From: Uloborus plumipes
Taxonomy: Eukaryota; Arthropoda; Arachnida; Araneae; Uloboridae
Assembly: GCA_038373865.1 (NCBI GenBank)
Contig: JAXGGA010003438.1
Span: 38,531-102,530, forward strand
Length of the DNA stretch: 64,000 nt
Direction of reading: 5' to 3'
Positions 1 to 11,399 of the stretch are shown here, one piece after another (the first letter of the stretch is position 1; every line of letters starts with the position of its first letter). The position numbers and the translations under genes are program-made. Under the pieces are notes generated by a model. The model worked only from the letters and a program-made list of their open reading frames with translations, made no database searches and had not been told where the DNA came from.

Positions 1-958
1 CCAATGCAACAAGATATCGCCCCTTTACCATCTGCTAGAATTGAAAAATCAAATCCCTTCGATGTAATCGGTTGTGACTATGCTGGACCACTCTTCGTTA
101 AAAATAAAGATACGAAGTACTATATTCTCCTCTTTACTTGTGCCGTGACCAGAGGTATTCATCTGGAATTAACAAAGGACTTGACGACAGAATCTTTCCT
201 ACAGGCCTTCCGCAGGTTTATATCAAGAAGAGGATTATGTTCTGTCGTCTATTCGGACAATGCTCGAACCTTCAAAGCAGCTGATGCAGAACTCAGAAAG
301 ATGTGGAAAGTATTGAGTCATCCTGATGTAAAGAACTTTTATGCCACCAAAGGTATACAATGGAGATACATCGTGGAAAAGGGAGCATGGTGGGGTGGAT
401 TTTATGAGAGACTTGTACGATCGGTCAAGACAATGTTAAGAAAAATCCTTGGTCGTTCCTCATTGCGTGCTGATGAATTAGACTGTACTAATTGAAATTG
501 AGTCTGTGATAAATCATAGACCAATGACGTATATTGAAACTGATCCTGAATATAAAGTAATATCACCTTCGAATTTTCTTTTAGGAGATAAGCCTTCAAA
601 TTTGCCTCCAGTGAAGTATACAGACTATGTTCCTGCCAGTAATAGGAAAGTGTTGTTGAAAATTTATCAATATCGTGAAAGACTTTTAAATCGGTTTTGG
701 AAGTTGTTTTATAAAGATTATTTGTTGAACTTAAAATCTGCTATTTCTGTAAAAAATAAAAAAGCGAATGCAGACCTAAAGGTAAATGACATTGTTATAA
801 TTAATGAAGAACTTTTACCACGAAACATGTGGAGGTTAGGAAAGGTTATTAAGACTTTTATAGGTAGAGATGGATTAGTTCGCAGTTGTGAAATTAAAAC
901 AGAAAACAGCATAATAAGAAGACTTATACAGTTACTCATCAAATTGGAATGTGAATAG
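1..958 (+). pseudogene. BEL/Pao-type retrotransposon pol 3' end: integrase core and C-terminal domain, frameshifted
   Basis: Seen: an open frame enters from before the window and runs to a stop at 493-495; a second open frame, continuous from about 482, runs to a stop at 956-958. The first part matches the integrase catalytic core of BEL/Pao retrotransposons: Asp25 in GCDYAGP, Asp85 in YSDNARTF and Glu135 in WWGGFYERLV (counting from the Met at 4) form the D,D,E triad. The second part begins with ESVINHRPM and continues into the C-terminal BEL/Pao domain (DUF5641-like), with the recognisable LPRNMWRLGKV and GRDGLVRS blocks. The family product inserts reverse-transcribed DNA into the chromosome. 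A single-base loss near 481-485 shifts the frame between the two parts, so this copy is dead unless the assembly is wrong there. The reverse transcriptase, RNase H and integrase zinc-binding region would lie upstream, outside the window. Family call is firm; element name unknown. Confidence 0.9.
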
Positions 959-1560
959 TGTTGCATGAATTTAAGGTTTTAGAATGTTTTGAATATTTTA
1001 CTTTTAGTTGATGTTAATGTACTAATGTTTGAAGTTATTACTAAGATTTATATGTTGAAAAAAAAAAAAAAAAAAAAACACTAATTGTTTAACTTGAAAT
1101 TTTCAATTTATTGATACCTGAAGTTTATTGAAATGTTCTTGAATCATTTAAAATTAAGATTAAGTTTAAAGTTCTTACTATAAAATTTGATATATTCTAA
1201 GGAATTTTCTGAGATGTTTGCTGTGGTAGTTTTACTTGAAAAATGTGATTTAAGATTATGAAAGTAAAATTTGAGCATCTTGAAGCTCTAACCTGAAAGT
1301 TTTTTGGGTTCTTGGTTCTGAACATTCTGTTCAGCCGGGCCCAGTATGTTAAAACTATTATATGCAAATTAACTCTGCACTTGATTTTTGTATATAACTG
1401 TAACCGCTTTTGCTGCGGCACTACTACTTCTGCTTGTTTTCTGTTTCCTGAATTGAATGATGCAGTTTACGTAATGCATCAACGCAACTATGTTCATGAA
1501 GTATCTGTACTATGAGAAGAACAAAAATAAAGAATCTTGAAATAGTTGAAATCTTATCCT
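959..1560 (+). other. Possible 3' untranslated region and 3' LTR of the BEL/Pao element
   Basis: AT-rich sequence directly after the pol stop. It holds an A20 run at 1059-1078 and a polyadenylation-type AATAAA at 1526-1531. A TGTT after a short GC-rich stretch (about 1335-1350) could be the start of a 3' LTR. The 5' LTR is outside the window, so LTR ends cannot be confirmed. Two short open frames here (1197-1421 minus, 1312-1515 plus) resemble nothing I know. Confidence 0.25.
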
Positions 1561-2494
1561 TAATAAGATTAAGAATTTAGAACCTTGTAAGAACATAGTA
1601 ATTTTCTTCACAGCTTCTATTAAATAGTTCATCCAACATAAATGTGGTTCCTGGAAATCTTTGTGAAATTGTACTTCAGCATTTTAAAGTTAATCTTAAT
1701 TTTTTACTCAATTCCTTAATTTCACTGAGCTAAGCATGTCTAACCCTAGCGTAGTGCGAATAAAATTACATCACCTAATAAATAAATCAAATCCATTCAA
1801 AAGAAAAGAGATAGCCAGGAATCTTTGAAAAATTGAAATCCTATTGAATCTGTTCCAGAATCTGATATTGGACAATCTTGGCCGGAATCAGAAAAAAAGA
1901 TTTTTAGCTCTATTTGTTTCTCTAGGTTTCATCTCAACTCAACCTACTTTCATGCACTATGTATGTATTCTTTTCCCCTTTTTCTCAAAGGTTGTTTTCT
2001 TTTTTCCCCCCGAAATTCCCTTTTCGTCGGACTGGTAGCTGACAAGTTGTATCGATTGTCGGAAGATAGATGGTCGGGTCACTGAGTAACTCGATAAACA
2101 AAACTACTTTCTCCTAAACGCAGCGTCTATTTGCCCTGCCTGGAACAATGGATGGGATAAGAGTGGGGGAAAAGTTATTCGGGTTGCAAATGTTCAAAAA
2201 ATATTGGACTGACCCCTTTTACAGGTAAATGTAGTAAAAATCATCGTGAATGTAAAATGCTACTTCAAATATAAAAAAATAGACTTTCAATTAGACGTAC
2301 AAATAAAATGCCGCTAGCATATTCATGTTTTTCTTACAAGTCAAAATATTCTGCAAGAAATGTGTGGTGCAAAGTTTATGCTTTTAATTATTTTATTTAT
2401 TTTTTATTTTATTTCAGTTTTATCCATTTATTTATTTACTTTTTTTTGTAGGAAAAATCTAATTGAAAATTTAACATTTTATGTCACCAAACTG
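1561..2494. other. No gene seen
   Basis: AT-rich unique-looking sequence. No transposon end, RNA gene or convincing reading frame was recognised. Confidence 0.5.
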
Positions 2495-3102
<608 letters not shown>

Positions 3103-3224
3103 CAATCAAGTTAAATAATGGCAATTACTTTCACACTAAGACACTGCATATTACGAAGTTTTATTGAAACTTGAAATGTAAATATGTCCGGGTGCCCCTA
3201 TATTACTATTATATTTATGTATCT

Positions 3225-3690
3225 ATTAATGTTTTTATAAATACGGCTTGTCGTAGGTTTCTACAATGTGTTAAGTACATTTTAGTTATTAAAAAACTTG
3301 TTGAAACACACATTTCAGCTAATATTTATTAAGCTTTTCCATCGGCATTCGAAACGAAAAATAATCGTTCATCGACTGTCTTTGAATTATTGGCCAACTA
3401 TTGGCATTGTTCCTATCGGTACACAATTGCTGTCGGTCGAACCCTAAGAGCAAGCCTGTACATGTATTTTTTAAAAATACGACTTGTCATAGGTTTCTTT
3501 TTAGAATGTACTGAACCCCCTTTGTTGGTCTTTAAAAAATATTTGAAACACGCATTTTAGCAACCATTTGTTAAATTTTTCCATCTGCAATCTGCCATTG
3601 TAACAAAATAAATAAATAAATAAATAATCGGCCATCTGCGGTCTTTAAACAATCGGCACGGGTTCATCGGCCAAAAAATACCATTGATCG
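3225..3690 (+). repeat. Two-copy tandem duplication, period about 236 bp
   Basis: Copy 1 (about 3225-3455) and copy 2 (about 3461-3690) share ATACGRCTTGTCRTAGGTTTCT (3241 and 3477), a block with GAAACAC(A/G)CATTT, and a CATCTGC/CATCGGC block. They are well diverged. Copy 2 has gained a short (AAAT)n run at about 3603-3627. Function unknown. Confidence 0.7.
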
Positions 3691-3967
3691 AGCCATATTA
3701 TCCAAGAATATTTAAATATATAATTTAAAACTATTTTAAATATATCATCGTTTTCTCTCGAAATTTCACATTATTATTTTTTTTTTTTTTTTTGCCTAAT
3801 CGTATGCTTAAGGATTATATTTCCCGTGCAGTGTATTCTAATTGTCTTTTTGAATTTTTGTGCTGTATTGTACCTTAAACATTGAATAGATACATGTAAA
3901 GGATAACAAAGAGTCACATAAAATGGACATTTCTTTATGATTACACTTCAAAAACTAAACTTGTTTT
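3691..3967. other. No gene seen
   Basis: AT-rich filler with a T-run at about 3777-3793. Confidence 0.5.
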
Positions 3968-4034
3968 CAGTTTTGAACTGGAAATTCGGCTGCCAATTTT
4001 ATACTGCAAAAATAGCAGATTATTTTTTGCAGTG
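3968..4034 (+). mobile_element. ACTGT-MITE copy 1, 3' end fragment
   Basis: Only the right end is present: TTTTGAACTGG, CGGCTGCCA, a degraded TATACTGCAAAAA and the terminal TTTTTTGCAGTG. It matches the right ends of the full copies base for base over most of its length. Confidence 0.75.
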
Positions 4035-4530
4035 CAGCAGTTCATAAAACAAACCACTCTAACCAGTGCAACGAAAGCAAAAATTACATATCAAGAACTT
4101 TTTTTTAGGATTTTACATTCAAAGATTCTAAGAGCAGGAAAAATTAGCCATTTTGGGAAAACACGCGTGCTGAAACAAAAAGGGAAGATTTGAAAAAGAA
4201 AGAAAAGAGCATAAAATAAAAGCACAGGCTCTCTTTCGGTATTTCCCTTTTATTTTACTCCTGAAACGAAACATGAATTGAAAAAAAAAATAGATCAACA
4301 AAACAAAGGCAAAATGCTTCATGTATATTTTCTTTCGGGAGCAAAAACGCATCGGGAGCAGGGAAGAAATCTAATTATTCCTCACCAGTAAACAGGAATG
4401 CTCGGGAAAAAAGGGGAAAAAAAGCGCGCCAGAAGTCCGAATACACACACGAACAATAAGGCTGTTTCTGTTAGGAGAGCCGACGCATCCGCCATTTTTG
4501 TCCCAGGGCTTTGGAGTTGGAGTCGGAGTA
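4035..4530. other. No gene seen; AT-rich filler grading into GAGTC-type sequence
   Basis: Purine-rich stretches and short unsupported reading frames (4128-4352 minus, 4398-4604 plus). The end of the stretch (about 4512-4530) belongs to the GGAGTCGGAGT repeat described next. Confidence 0.45.
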
Positions 4531-5124
4531 CACTGCAAAGAATGAATGTTGTTTTTACAGTATATATAGCTAATTTTAATGTAATAAACTATAAGAATCG
4601 CTAATTTTACAGTAATAAACTGCCAAATTGTTCATTTTACAGTACTAAGCTGTAAAATTATTAATTTTACAGTTTATTACAGTGCATTTTACAGTTTTAA
4701 ACTGGAACCTCTGCTGCCAGTATTATACTGTTGCTTTTACAGTATAATACAGATAAATTTTACGGTAATAAACTGAAATTTCTAAATTTACAGTAGGAAA
4801 CTGTAAACTTGCTAGTTTTACACTTTATTACTGTGCATTTTACAGTTTTAAAATGTAACTCGCTGCTGTATTGTACTGTAAAAACAACAGCTCATTTTTT
4901 GCATTTTAAAAAGCTTTGAAATTCTAAGAGTCGGGGTCGAATAAAGACTCATTCAAAACGATCCGAGTCCACGACAGTGCCAGGGTCAGGAGTCAGAGTC
5001 TGAGTCGTGGAGTCATAGTGACAGGCTTCGAAATTCTATGAATCGGAGTCGGACTCGGACTCGGTCATTCTCCCTCAGAGTCCGCAACTCTGCCACAGCT
5101 GAGGAGCCACACTCTGAACCGGGG
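4512..5124. repeat. GGAGTCGGAGTC-type simple-repeat-like block, interrupted by a MITE
   Basis: Imperfect GAGTC/GACTC words recur at 4512-4530, 4928-5100 and again at 5788-5810. A sentence-like block beginning GCTT(T/C)GAAATTCTA occurs twice (about 4912 and 5027). The block is interrupted by ACTGT-MITE copy 2 and by the hAT-like element at 5125-5779, so both inserted into it. Confidence 0.65.
4531..4905 (+). mobile_element. ACTGT-MITE copy 2, nearly complete
   Basis: Starts CACTGCAAAGAATG after a TA and holds both halves of the dimer, with the internal TATTATACTGTTGCTTTTACAG junction at about 4720-4745. The right terminus has decayed to TTTTTTGCATTTT, so the right flank cannot be matched. Confidence 0.85.
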
Positions 5125-5779
5125 CAGGCACGTAGCTAGAATTTTGTTAAGGGGGGTGTCCACGGCTGCCACGGAACGCTAAATCAAAAGTACTTTAATT
5201 GTTGATTACACTAATTAGTATTAATTCAATTTAAACTGATTGTTAAAACATAATAATTTTCTTAACAACGAATGAATTAAGTTATAAGTGACGATGGTAC
5301 AAGGATGTCTTTACAAAAAATGGTCGTCGCGTAATAGGGTTGTCGCGTCTTGAAGTTTCCGCAAATTTTCTACGCATACTATTTTTAACGAGAAGTAGAT
5401 CTAAATTTTCCGAAAATGACGTTGATTCAGATCAAAACTCGTTACTTTTGCAAGAAAAGGAATAATGCATTTACGAAATCCGGTAAGAAATTTTTGGAGA
5501 CTTGGCAGATTTCTGCAATATTTCTTCTTAACTTCAAATATTCATGCAAAAAATATAAAGATTGGCTCCAAAGGAGGTTCTCGTGTTCTAAATGGATTCG
5601 GAAGCACAGAAAGCTACTAATTACTGGAATATTCAAAGATAATATAACGTTTGTCTTGAATATATCTATTTTAGAAAAAGTATTGCTGTTGCAAAGTGAT
5701 ATGAACTGAGAAAAATACAGTAGTTTTTTGATGTGGGGAGAGTCCGGACCCCCTATATCCACCCCTTGGCTCGTCCCTG
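5125..5779. mobile_element. hAT-like non-autonomous element with imperfect 8-bp target duplication
   Basis: Left end CAGGCACGTAGCTAG and right end TTGGCTCGTCCCTG are imperfect inverted repeats with the CAGGG start usual for hAT ends. Flanks ACCGGGG (5118-5124) and ACCGTGGG (5780-5787) look like a worn 8-bp target duplication, and GAGTC-type repeat sequence resumes on both sides. Interior reading frames (for example 5416-5709) match no transposase I know. Superfamily inferred from ends only. Confidence 0.65.
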
Positions 5780-5895
5780 ACCGTGGGTTGTGAGTCAGAC
5801 TAATTCAGAAGTAAAGAAGTGGGAATCGAAGCTCATCTTACTCAATAGTTCTGACATTGAAATAATTTGTAAGGTTATTATTGTTAATGGTTGAA

Positions 5896-6470
5896 GGTGA
5901 AACGTTACACAGCTTCTGGAGTAAGTTGCTCCGCTTTCAAGAAAACTCTAACCGTTGGAAAAATGTCACTATGTAAAGTTCCACCAAGCGTTAAAACGAC
6001 TGGAGTATTAATCAAAGCGTATGAGTTAAGACAAACATCGGCACAGAACTCTTGAAGTGTTTATAATCGCAATCAGGCTATGTCTTCACCGGCCAAGTGG
6101 TGAAAGGCGCTTGCTCTGAACGTGTAAGTTTGCGCGATTCGGGCTCGATCCTATCGTGAGTAATTAAAATAGCTTAGAAATGTGTATAAAATTGATTGGT
6201 AGTGGAAAAACATGAACCTGATAAGCATTAATTAAGCGAATTATTGAGAGTAATCTTCCTGCCTCATGAATGTTCTTTTTCTTCTTCTTTCTCTTGACAG
6301 ATAATTCTGGTGTAACCTTAGATATTGGTGAAACGTTACGCTATAGATATAATACCATGGTGTAACCTTCCACAAGTAATGTGTTACTTTACACCAGATA
6401 TAACGGTTAAGTTACTCCACAGCAGTGGAGACTGCTCTGCTGCGCCTTATTTATGGAGTAAGGTTACATA
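5896..6470. repeat. Cluster of GGTGTAAC(N)TTACACC half-palindromes
   Basis: Related words occur at about 5897-5912, 5966-5988, 6309-6337, 6358-6371, 6382-6394 and 6455-6468, in both orientations. They could be decayed ends of a palindromic MITE, but I could not draw boundaries. Confidence 0.35.
6080..6162 (+). repeat. tRNA-like sequence: SINE head or tRNA pseudogene
   Basis: An A-box-like GGCCAAGTGGTGAAAGGC (about 6091-6108) and a B-box-like GGGCTCGATCC (6141-6151) are spaced as in a tRNA, with a five-base stem CTTGC/GTAAG between them. The acceptor stem does not close and no CCA or poly-A tail follows. This makes a working tRNA unlikely; a decayed SINE is more plausible. Confidence 0.5.
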
Positions 6471-6499
6471 ATACATACCGTGGGCATCATAGTAAACAA

Positions 6500-6875
6500 A
6501 ATGACTGAACCCAACTCCTTTGTCCCGAAATCAGTCCAACAACGACTCCTTCATGCCAAAATCAGTCCAACTCCGACTGAACGACTTTAACTCCTAAACT
6601 CTCACTCCTTTGTCCCAAAACCAATCCAACAACTACTCCTTCATCCCAAAACTCCGATTGCACGACTTCAACTTCACAACTCTCACTCCGTTGTTCCAAA
6701 ATCAGTCCAACTTCACCCCAAACTCAGTCCAACAACGACTTTTTCATCCTAAAATCAGTCCAACAACGCCTCCTTCACCCCAAACTCAATCCAACAACGA
6801 CTCTTTCATCCTAAAATCAGTCCAACAACGACTCCTTCATTCCAAAATCAGTTCAGCTCCGACTGCAATTCCACA
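6500..6875 (+). repeat. Minisatellite of about 31-bp units (AATCAGTCCAACAACGACTCC type)
   Basis: The phrase (A)ATCAGTCCAAC followed by (A)ACGACTCCTTCAT recurs about ten times with small changes, for instance near 6532, 6563, 6701, 6726, 6757, 6819. It explains the Thr/Pro/Gln/Asn-rich reading frame 6610-6903, which is not a gene. Confidence 0.8.
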
Positions 6876-7243
6876 CCTCTCTTGGACCCAAAATGTCGGA
6901 TAGGTCGACCTGTCCTCCGAGGGGGCCCCAACGCATAGAAAAGAGTTTCAGAAAGCAAAGGAGTGCAGTTCTCCTTCGAAAGTGGCGGGACGGGGTTTTC
7001 TCCTTGACAAACGATGTTTGCCCGTTCCCGGATTCCCGAGGGTTTGTAGGGACCGTGAAATGTATCTCCTGCAACAAGATGATGCATCGCTTATAAAAGA
7101 CGAGACCATTACTCAATATTCCCCAGCACAAATCAATTTAAACACTTCCCGTAGAGTGCTATCTTCGCGAGGCACCGTAAACACTGGCGGGGGCGCCGCA
7201 CAAAGTGTGAGGAGTTCAGCCGATGAATATTTAAGCGGCAACC
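6876..7243. other. No gene recognised
   Basis: Somewhat GC-richer than its surroundings, with overlapping short reading frames on both strands (6848-7131 minus; 6893-7251 plus). None shows a known domain, conserved motif or splice pattern that I can defend. Confidence 0.4.
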
Positions 7244-8300
7244 AAGAATAGGCTCCACTAAAAAATGCATCATTTGTTCGCGTCAATTTGAAGAGCAATT
7301 GAAAGAAATGCTTAAACATTTCCTGTTCAGGTGCTTGTTATGCGATTTTATGGACTGGTCTTTCGACTTGAATAGAAGGAAGTAGAATACAGTACAGTGC
7401 AGATTATCCAAATATCTGTTAGCCAGCTGTTCAATTAACCGGATTGATAAAAGATTACTTGCATTACCCTTGCTTTTCTCAATTTCTTTTTGAGCATCAA
7501 TTTCGTAATGTATGAAGAAATCAGGGGCGCTCCGAACTGAAATTTTTGGGACGGGGAAAATTATCAATTGCCGAATGAAGTCCCAAATTTACTGAATGAT
7601 AAAAATTCAAGCATGCATACATGTCGTACACGCCTAACATTTAATGAGAAAAAACATTAGGAATCTTTAAAAAAAATAAATAAGAATTAAAAAGAACAAT
7701 AATCTCAATGTTGCAATATTATCTTCAAATTGCCGAATCGTCAGCAAAATGTGCCAAATAAGGGAATTTTTGGGAGGTCACAGTGACCTCCCGTGACCTT
7801 CCATCGGGGAGCTTCTAGAAGAAATGCATGAACATTTCCCGCACTTACGTTTACTACCAATATTACGGAATGCTCTTTCAATGGGAATGCGAAAAAGTTA
7901 AATACAGCAGAGTACCTATTATCCGAGTGCCTATTAACCAGATGTCCAATTTGTCGGATAGATCAAGGAACGTAGGCTTTTTCTCTACTTATTACCAATT
8001 TTCAGATAAAACTCACGATTTCATGAATTAATTAGGGAAAGTATTTTGCTAAAAATGAGAGAAGTTCATTTGATAAATATTAAAATGAAACCCAAAAATA
8101 AGATCCACTAAGAAATGCATCTCTTTTTAGCGCAATTTAAAGAGCCATTGAAAGAAAGGTTCAAACATTTCTGGTTCATGTGTTTGCTACGTAACTTTAC
8201 GGAGTAGCTCTTCGTTGAAGATATAAAGAAGTTGAAATCACAGTCCAGTGTCGATTATTTAAATTTTTAGTAAGCTTTACCACTAGCAGAGGCAGGAAGG
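7244..8300 (+). repeat. Three diverged copies of a 200-300 bp sequence, probably decayed transposon DNA
   Basis: Blocks beginning ATCCACTAA(A/G)AAATGCATC or GAAATGCATGAACATTTC and containing ACATTTC(C/T), TTTA(T/C)GGA and GATTATCC/CTATTATCCGAG occur at about 7252-7460, 7818-7990 and 8108-8280. A hAT-like element splits the region at 7522-7817. The ATTATCCGAG and ATTAACC words resemble pogo-like transposon ends. Confidence 0.6.
7522..7817 (+). mobile_element. hAT-like MITE with exact 8-bp target duplication GAAGAAAT
   Basis: Starts CAGGGGCGCTCC and ends GGGGAGCTTCTA. Identical GAAGAAAT flanks it at 7514-7521 and 7818-7825. Near the right end lies an inner palindrome GGGAGGTCACAGTGACCTCCC (7774-7794 region). 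A second, inverted copy of the same family lies at 57256-57559. Eight-base duplications with CAGGG ends are typical of hAT elements; no transposase is encoded. Confidence 0.88.
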
Positions 8301-8486
8301 CAGTGAAATCAACAATGGGTGCAATTTTTCAAAACGTAAGTTATTGCATCATCACGATTTTGATCTCTGCAAAAGTGAGACTAATTGGCCGGCTATAAAG
8401 GGCAATTATGTTATCTTCACGATATTGATTCTCATTACAAGGAAGGAGGAGTTTAATTTAGCCTTGCCGTGCGGAGGGCCTGACTG

Positions 8487-8598
8487 CACTGTAAAAAATA
8501 GATGTGGTTTTTACAGTATAATACAGATAATTTTATACAGTAATTTTACAGTAACAAAATGTAAAATTGCTAATTTTGCAGCAGAAAACTGAAATTTG
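8487..8598 (+). mobile_element. ACTGT-MITE copy 3, left-end fragment
   Basis: Starts CACTGTAAAAAATAGATG after a TG and stops after the first few palindromic units at about GAAATTTGCG. The right part is missing. Confidence 0.8.
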
Positions 8599-8638
8599 CG
8601 CTCTCATAGAGACTCCTTCTAATCCTAATTCGATGCTG

Positions 8639-9066
8639 CACTGTAAAAAATGAATGATGTTTTTGCAGTATAATACAGTTCATTTCATAGTAATAAACTG
8701 TAAAAATTTCTAATTTTACAGTTATAAACTGTAAAATTGCTAAATTTACAGTACTAAACTACTAAACTGTTAAATTTCTAATTTTACAGCAATAAACTGT
8801 AATATTGCTAATTTTACAGTTTATTACCGCGCATTTTAGTTTTAAACTGAAACCTCGGCTGCCAGTATTAAGCAATTGTTTTTGAAGTATAATATTGCTA
8901 AATTTTACAGCAATCAACTGTAAAATTTCTAACTTTACAGCAATAAACAGTAAAATAGCTAGTTTTACAGTTTATTACTGTGCTTTTACAGGTTTTAAGC
9001 TGGAACCTCGGCTGCCAGTATTATACTGTTAAAACAACAGATTATTTTTTTTTTTTTTTTGCAGTG
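8639..9066 (+). mobile_element. ACTGT-MITE copy 4, complete, TG/TG flanks
   Basis: Starts CACTGTAAAAAATGAATG and ends TTTTTTGCAGTG, with TG at 8637-8638 and 9067-9068. The interior alternates AATTTTACAGT and ACTGTAAAATT arms. Two GGAACCTCGGCTGCCAGTAT blocks (about 8848 and 9002) mark the ends of the two halves, showing a head-to-tail dimer. A T-run of about 18 near 9043 has expanded in the right end. Confidence 0.92.
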
Positions 9067-9068
9067 TG

Positions 9069-9464
9069 CATCTACAAATAAATCGACTTTTTTGTGTCGA
9101 CAACGGGAAACTTATTAAACTTTGATTTAATAAACTGAAGCCCAATATTTTGTACTAGCTGGAAATTCAATCTGATAAAAATTCAAGAAAAATGCCAACA
9201 TATGTTATGGTCAAAAATCTGACATAAAAATTAAAAGAAATTAAAGTTATGGAAAAGTTTCAGGGATATTGTTAAAAAATCAAAGTAGCTCCTAATAACG
9301 CCAAAGGAATACCTTCAAAACACAGAGCTGCTGACGTAAAAAAAGGGGGAGGGGGAGACGCACCCCTTGATAAGGTTGACAATATTTTTTGATTAATTAT
9401 GCTACTTTAAGTTTAAAAACAGACACTAAAAAAAAGCTTCACAGGGGTCAGCAAAATGTGTTAA
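9069..9464. other. No gene seen
   Basis: AT-rich filler. Confidence 0.5.
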
Positions 9465-9698
9465 TTCCCTTTGAAGCAGAAATGGGACACCGGTGTCCCA
9501 CACAACGAAATACCGATTTCCCATGAATATTTTACCTTTTACGCAGATAGGGACAACGTTGTCCTAAGCTGTATTACATAACCAGAAAATTATTAATATG
9601 CTAAATATAATATTTTCCCCTTATTAATTAACATTAATTAATACAGAATAATTAACAAAGTATGATAAAAACGGTGATAAAAATTCGGCGTCAAAGGG
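9465..9698. mobile_element. piggyBac-like MITE with TTAA flanks
   Basis: TTAA lies at 9461-9464 and 9699-9702. The left end reads CCCTTTGAAGC (from 9467) and the right end GGCGTCAAAGGG, an imperfect inverted pair. Inside the left end is a perfect 18-bp palindrome TGGGACACCGGTGTCCCA (9483-9500), followed by a second palindrome GGACAACGTTGTCC (9551-9564). TTAA target sites with CCCTTT ends are the piggyBac pattern. Confidence 0.8.
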
Positions 9699-9702
9699 TT
9701 AA

Positions 9703-10441
9703 AGCAGTCTAGATAATGTCTATAAAATACTTTCTCTATGATTTTTAAATTGTTTGAACTGTACAGAAACCATATTTTAGTAAGTTATGCAATGTTTTTG
9801 GAGTTCACGCAACTCATCAAACAATCTTTTTCTAAATTTTCACAGCGGCAACTAAGAAATAAAACCCGGTTCAGCGTAATTAAAATATGTTGATCTCTAA
9901 TTCGGTATGCCTTTTGTTTACTTTAGTCTACTACGAATCCTTCACGCGATTCATGGAGATTTCATTTAAACTATTTGGCAGTCAAAAAATAGTTGTCTGA
10001 GAATGCCAATAGAAATAAAAACAAAGCTTTGTGCCTCAGAAACAGTGGACTTCGTGGAAACAACTCAGGAAATTCTTCAGTTCATGACGAATCACCAATT
10101 CAGATTCGTTGCTTTACTCTTTTCTTTATTACGCAGTCGTGTTGACAATAGGTGCTCAATTCACTTTGCAAGTTATCTTTACAGACAGGGATGGTACCTT
10201 TCTTAGATAGCACTACAAATAATTAATTGATATTGAACGAGAAAATAAAAACTGAAGGATTCGTTGACTTGAAACGCAAGACCAAGTCTAAAGAACCAAG
10301 AGGAAGTAACTTATTCGCAGCACAGCTCTACTAAATTGCGAACAAGCTCATTTAAGAGATTTGTCTTAAAAAAAAGAACCTTACTTAAACGTTAAATAAA
10401 AGCAATTTCTTTTAAAAATTTGATAAAATAATATGAATATG
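9703..10441. other. No gene seen
   Basis: AT-rich sequence; the 67-codon frame at 10003-10206 has no recognisable feature. Confidence 0.45.
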
Positions 10442-11247
10442 ACTAGCCGGGTACCCGGCCCTGCCCGGGTTTCTGTGGGTGTAGGGTGGTTTAGTGAAAC
10501 TCATTCATAAATTTCCCAACACTAAAGTGTATATCTATAAACATAATGGCTACTTCTGTAAACAATGGCTATGTTATAGATAAACTATAAAAAAAAATAA
10601 TTCAAGCTAAAAAAAATAGCAAGCTACAAATAATGCTTGAGTAAATAGGAAATGTTATAAGCTTGGTATATTAAAATAAATATATAATTACAGTATCAAT
10701 CGCACTGAAATTAACCATTTCCAAATATTGCTCGTTAAATAAGTCCCATTATTAGTTTCTATCCTCGTGACAACATTGGTGAGGTGAAAACATCTTATGT
10801 ACCTAATTTAGAAATTTTTTTGACTATAAACACTTTCTATTCTCTAACTATTGCCAAAATCAATTTTTTTTTTTATTTCACTCGTTAGCGATTGTTGGCT
10901 CAGATAAATATAAAAATCCTTAGAAGGCAATAAATTCCATACTTACTCCAGAGAAGCCTTGGTTCAAAATTTTCAGTATGATTACAATCAATAATGTTGC
11001 TGCATGGCACCAAATTTTTGCAACAATGGGTTGAAAATTTAATCATTTAATGGGGAAATGACATAAAATTAACTGTTTTCCAGAATAACTTTTTTAAACT
11101 AAGTATTTTAGAAATAAATTATAGCTTATCCTGCTCCCTGTTACTGTAGCTATCTACGGTGAAAAAATGGTTAAAATCGGTTCAGTAGTTTGGAAGATTA
11201 CCCCGGACATACGTTTTCAAAAGTAGTCTTTTGTGTATATAGATGAC
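10442..11247 (+). mobile_element. Element of the ACTAGC..CCCGGC ... ATATAGATG type (class unclear)
   Basis: Begins ACTAGCCGGGTACCCGGC and ends with GGTTCAGTAGTTTGGAAG, ACCCCGGACATACG and a TATATAGATG tail. I recognise this start and tail as a widespread arthropod dispersed repeat, though I cannot say from the sequence whether it is a LINE tail, a Helitron-like or another element. No coding capacity remains. A second start of this type is at 59448. Confidence 0.55.
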
Positions 11248-11399
11248 GCACAAACAACTGGCTCATTTATACGGGCTCACAGTACTGAATTTGAATCTAA
11301 ATGCGCGTTAATTTTAAATGGAAAAAGAACGAGTTTTATTATTAAAGAGAGTTTTGAAAGAAGTGGGGCATAAACTCGTTACAAGTATATGTTTGATAT

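Noticed and set aside
959..1560. Firm LTR call
   Set aside because: Only one LTR would be in the window, so its ends cannot be matched to a partner.
6080..6162. Functional tRNA gene
   Set aside because: A and B boxes are present but the acceptor stem does not pair, so a SINE head or pseudogene is more likely. The same applies to 49850-49945 and 58250-58318.
6610..6903. 97-codon frame rich in Asn, Thr and Pro
   Set aside because: It is the 31-bp minisatellite read in one frame; no start context or homologue is apparent.
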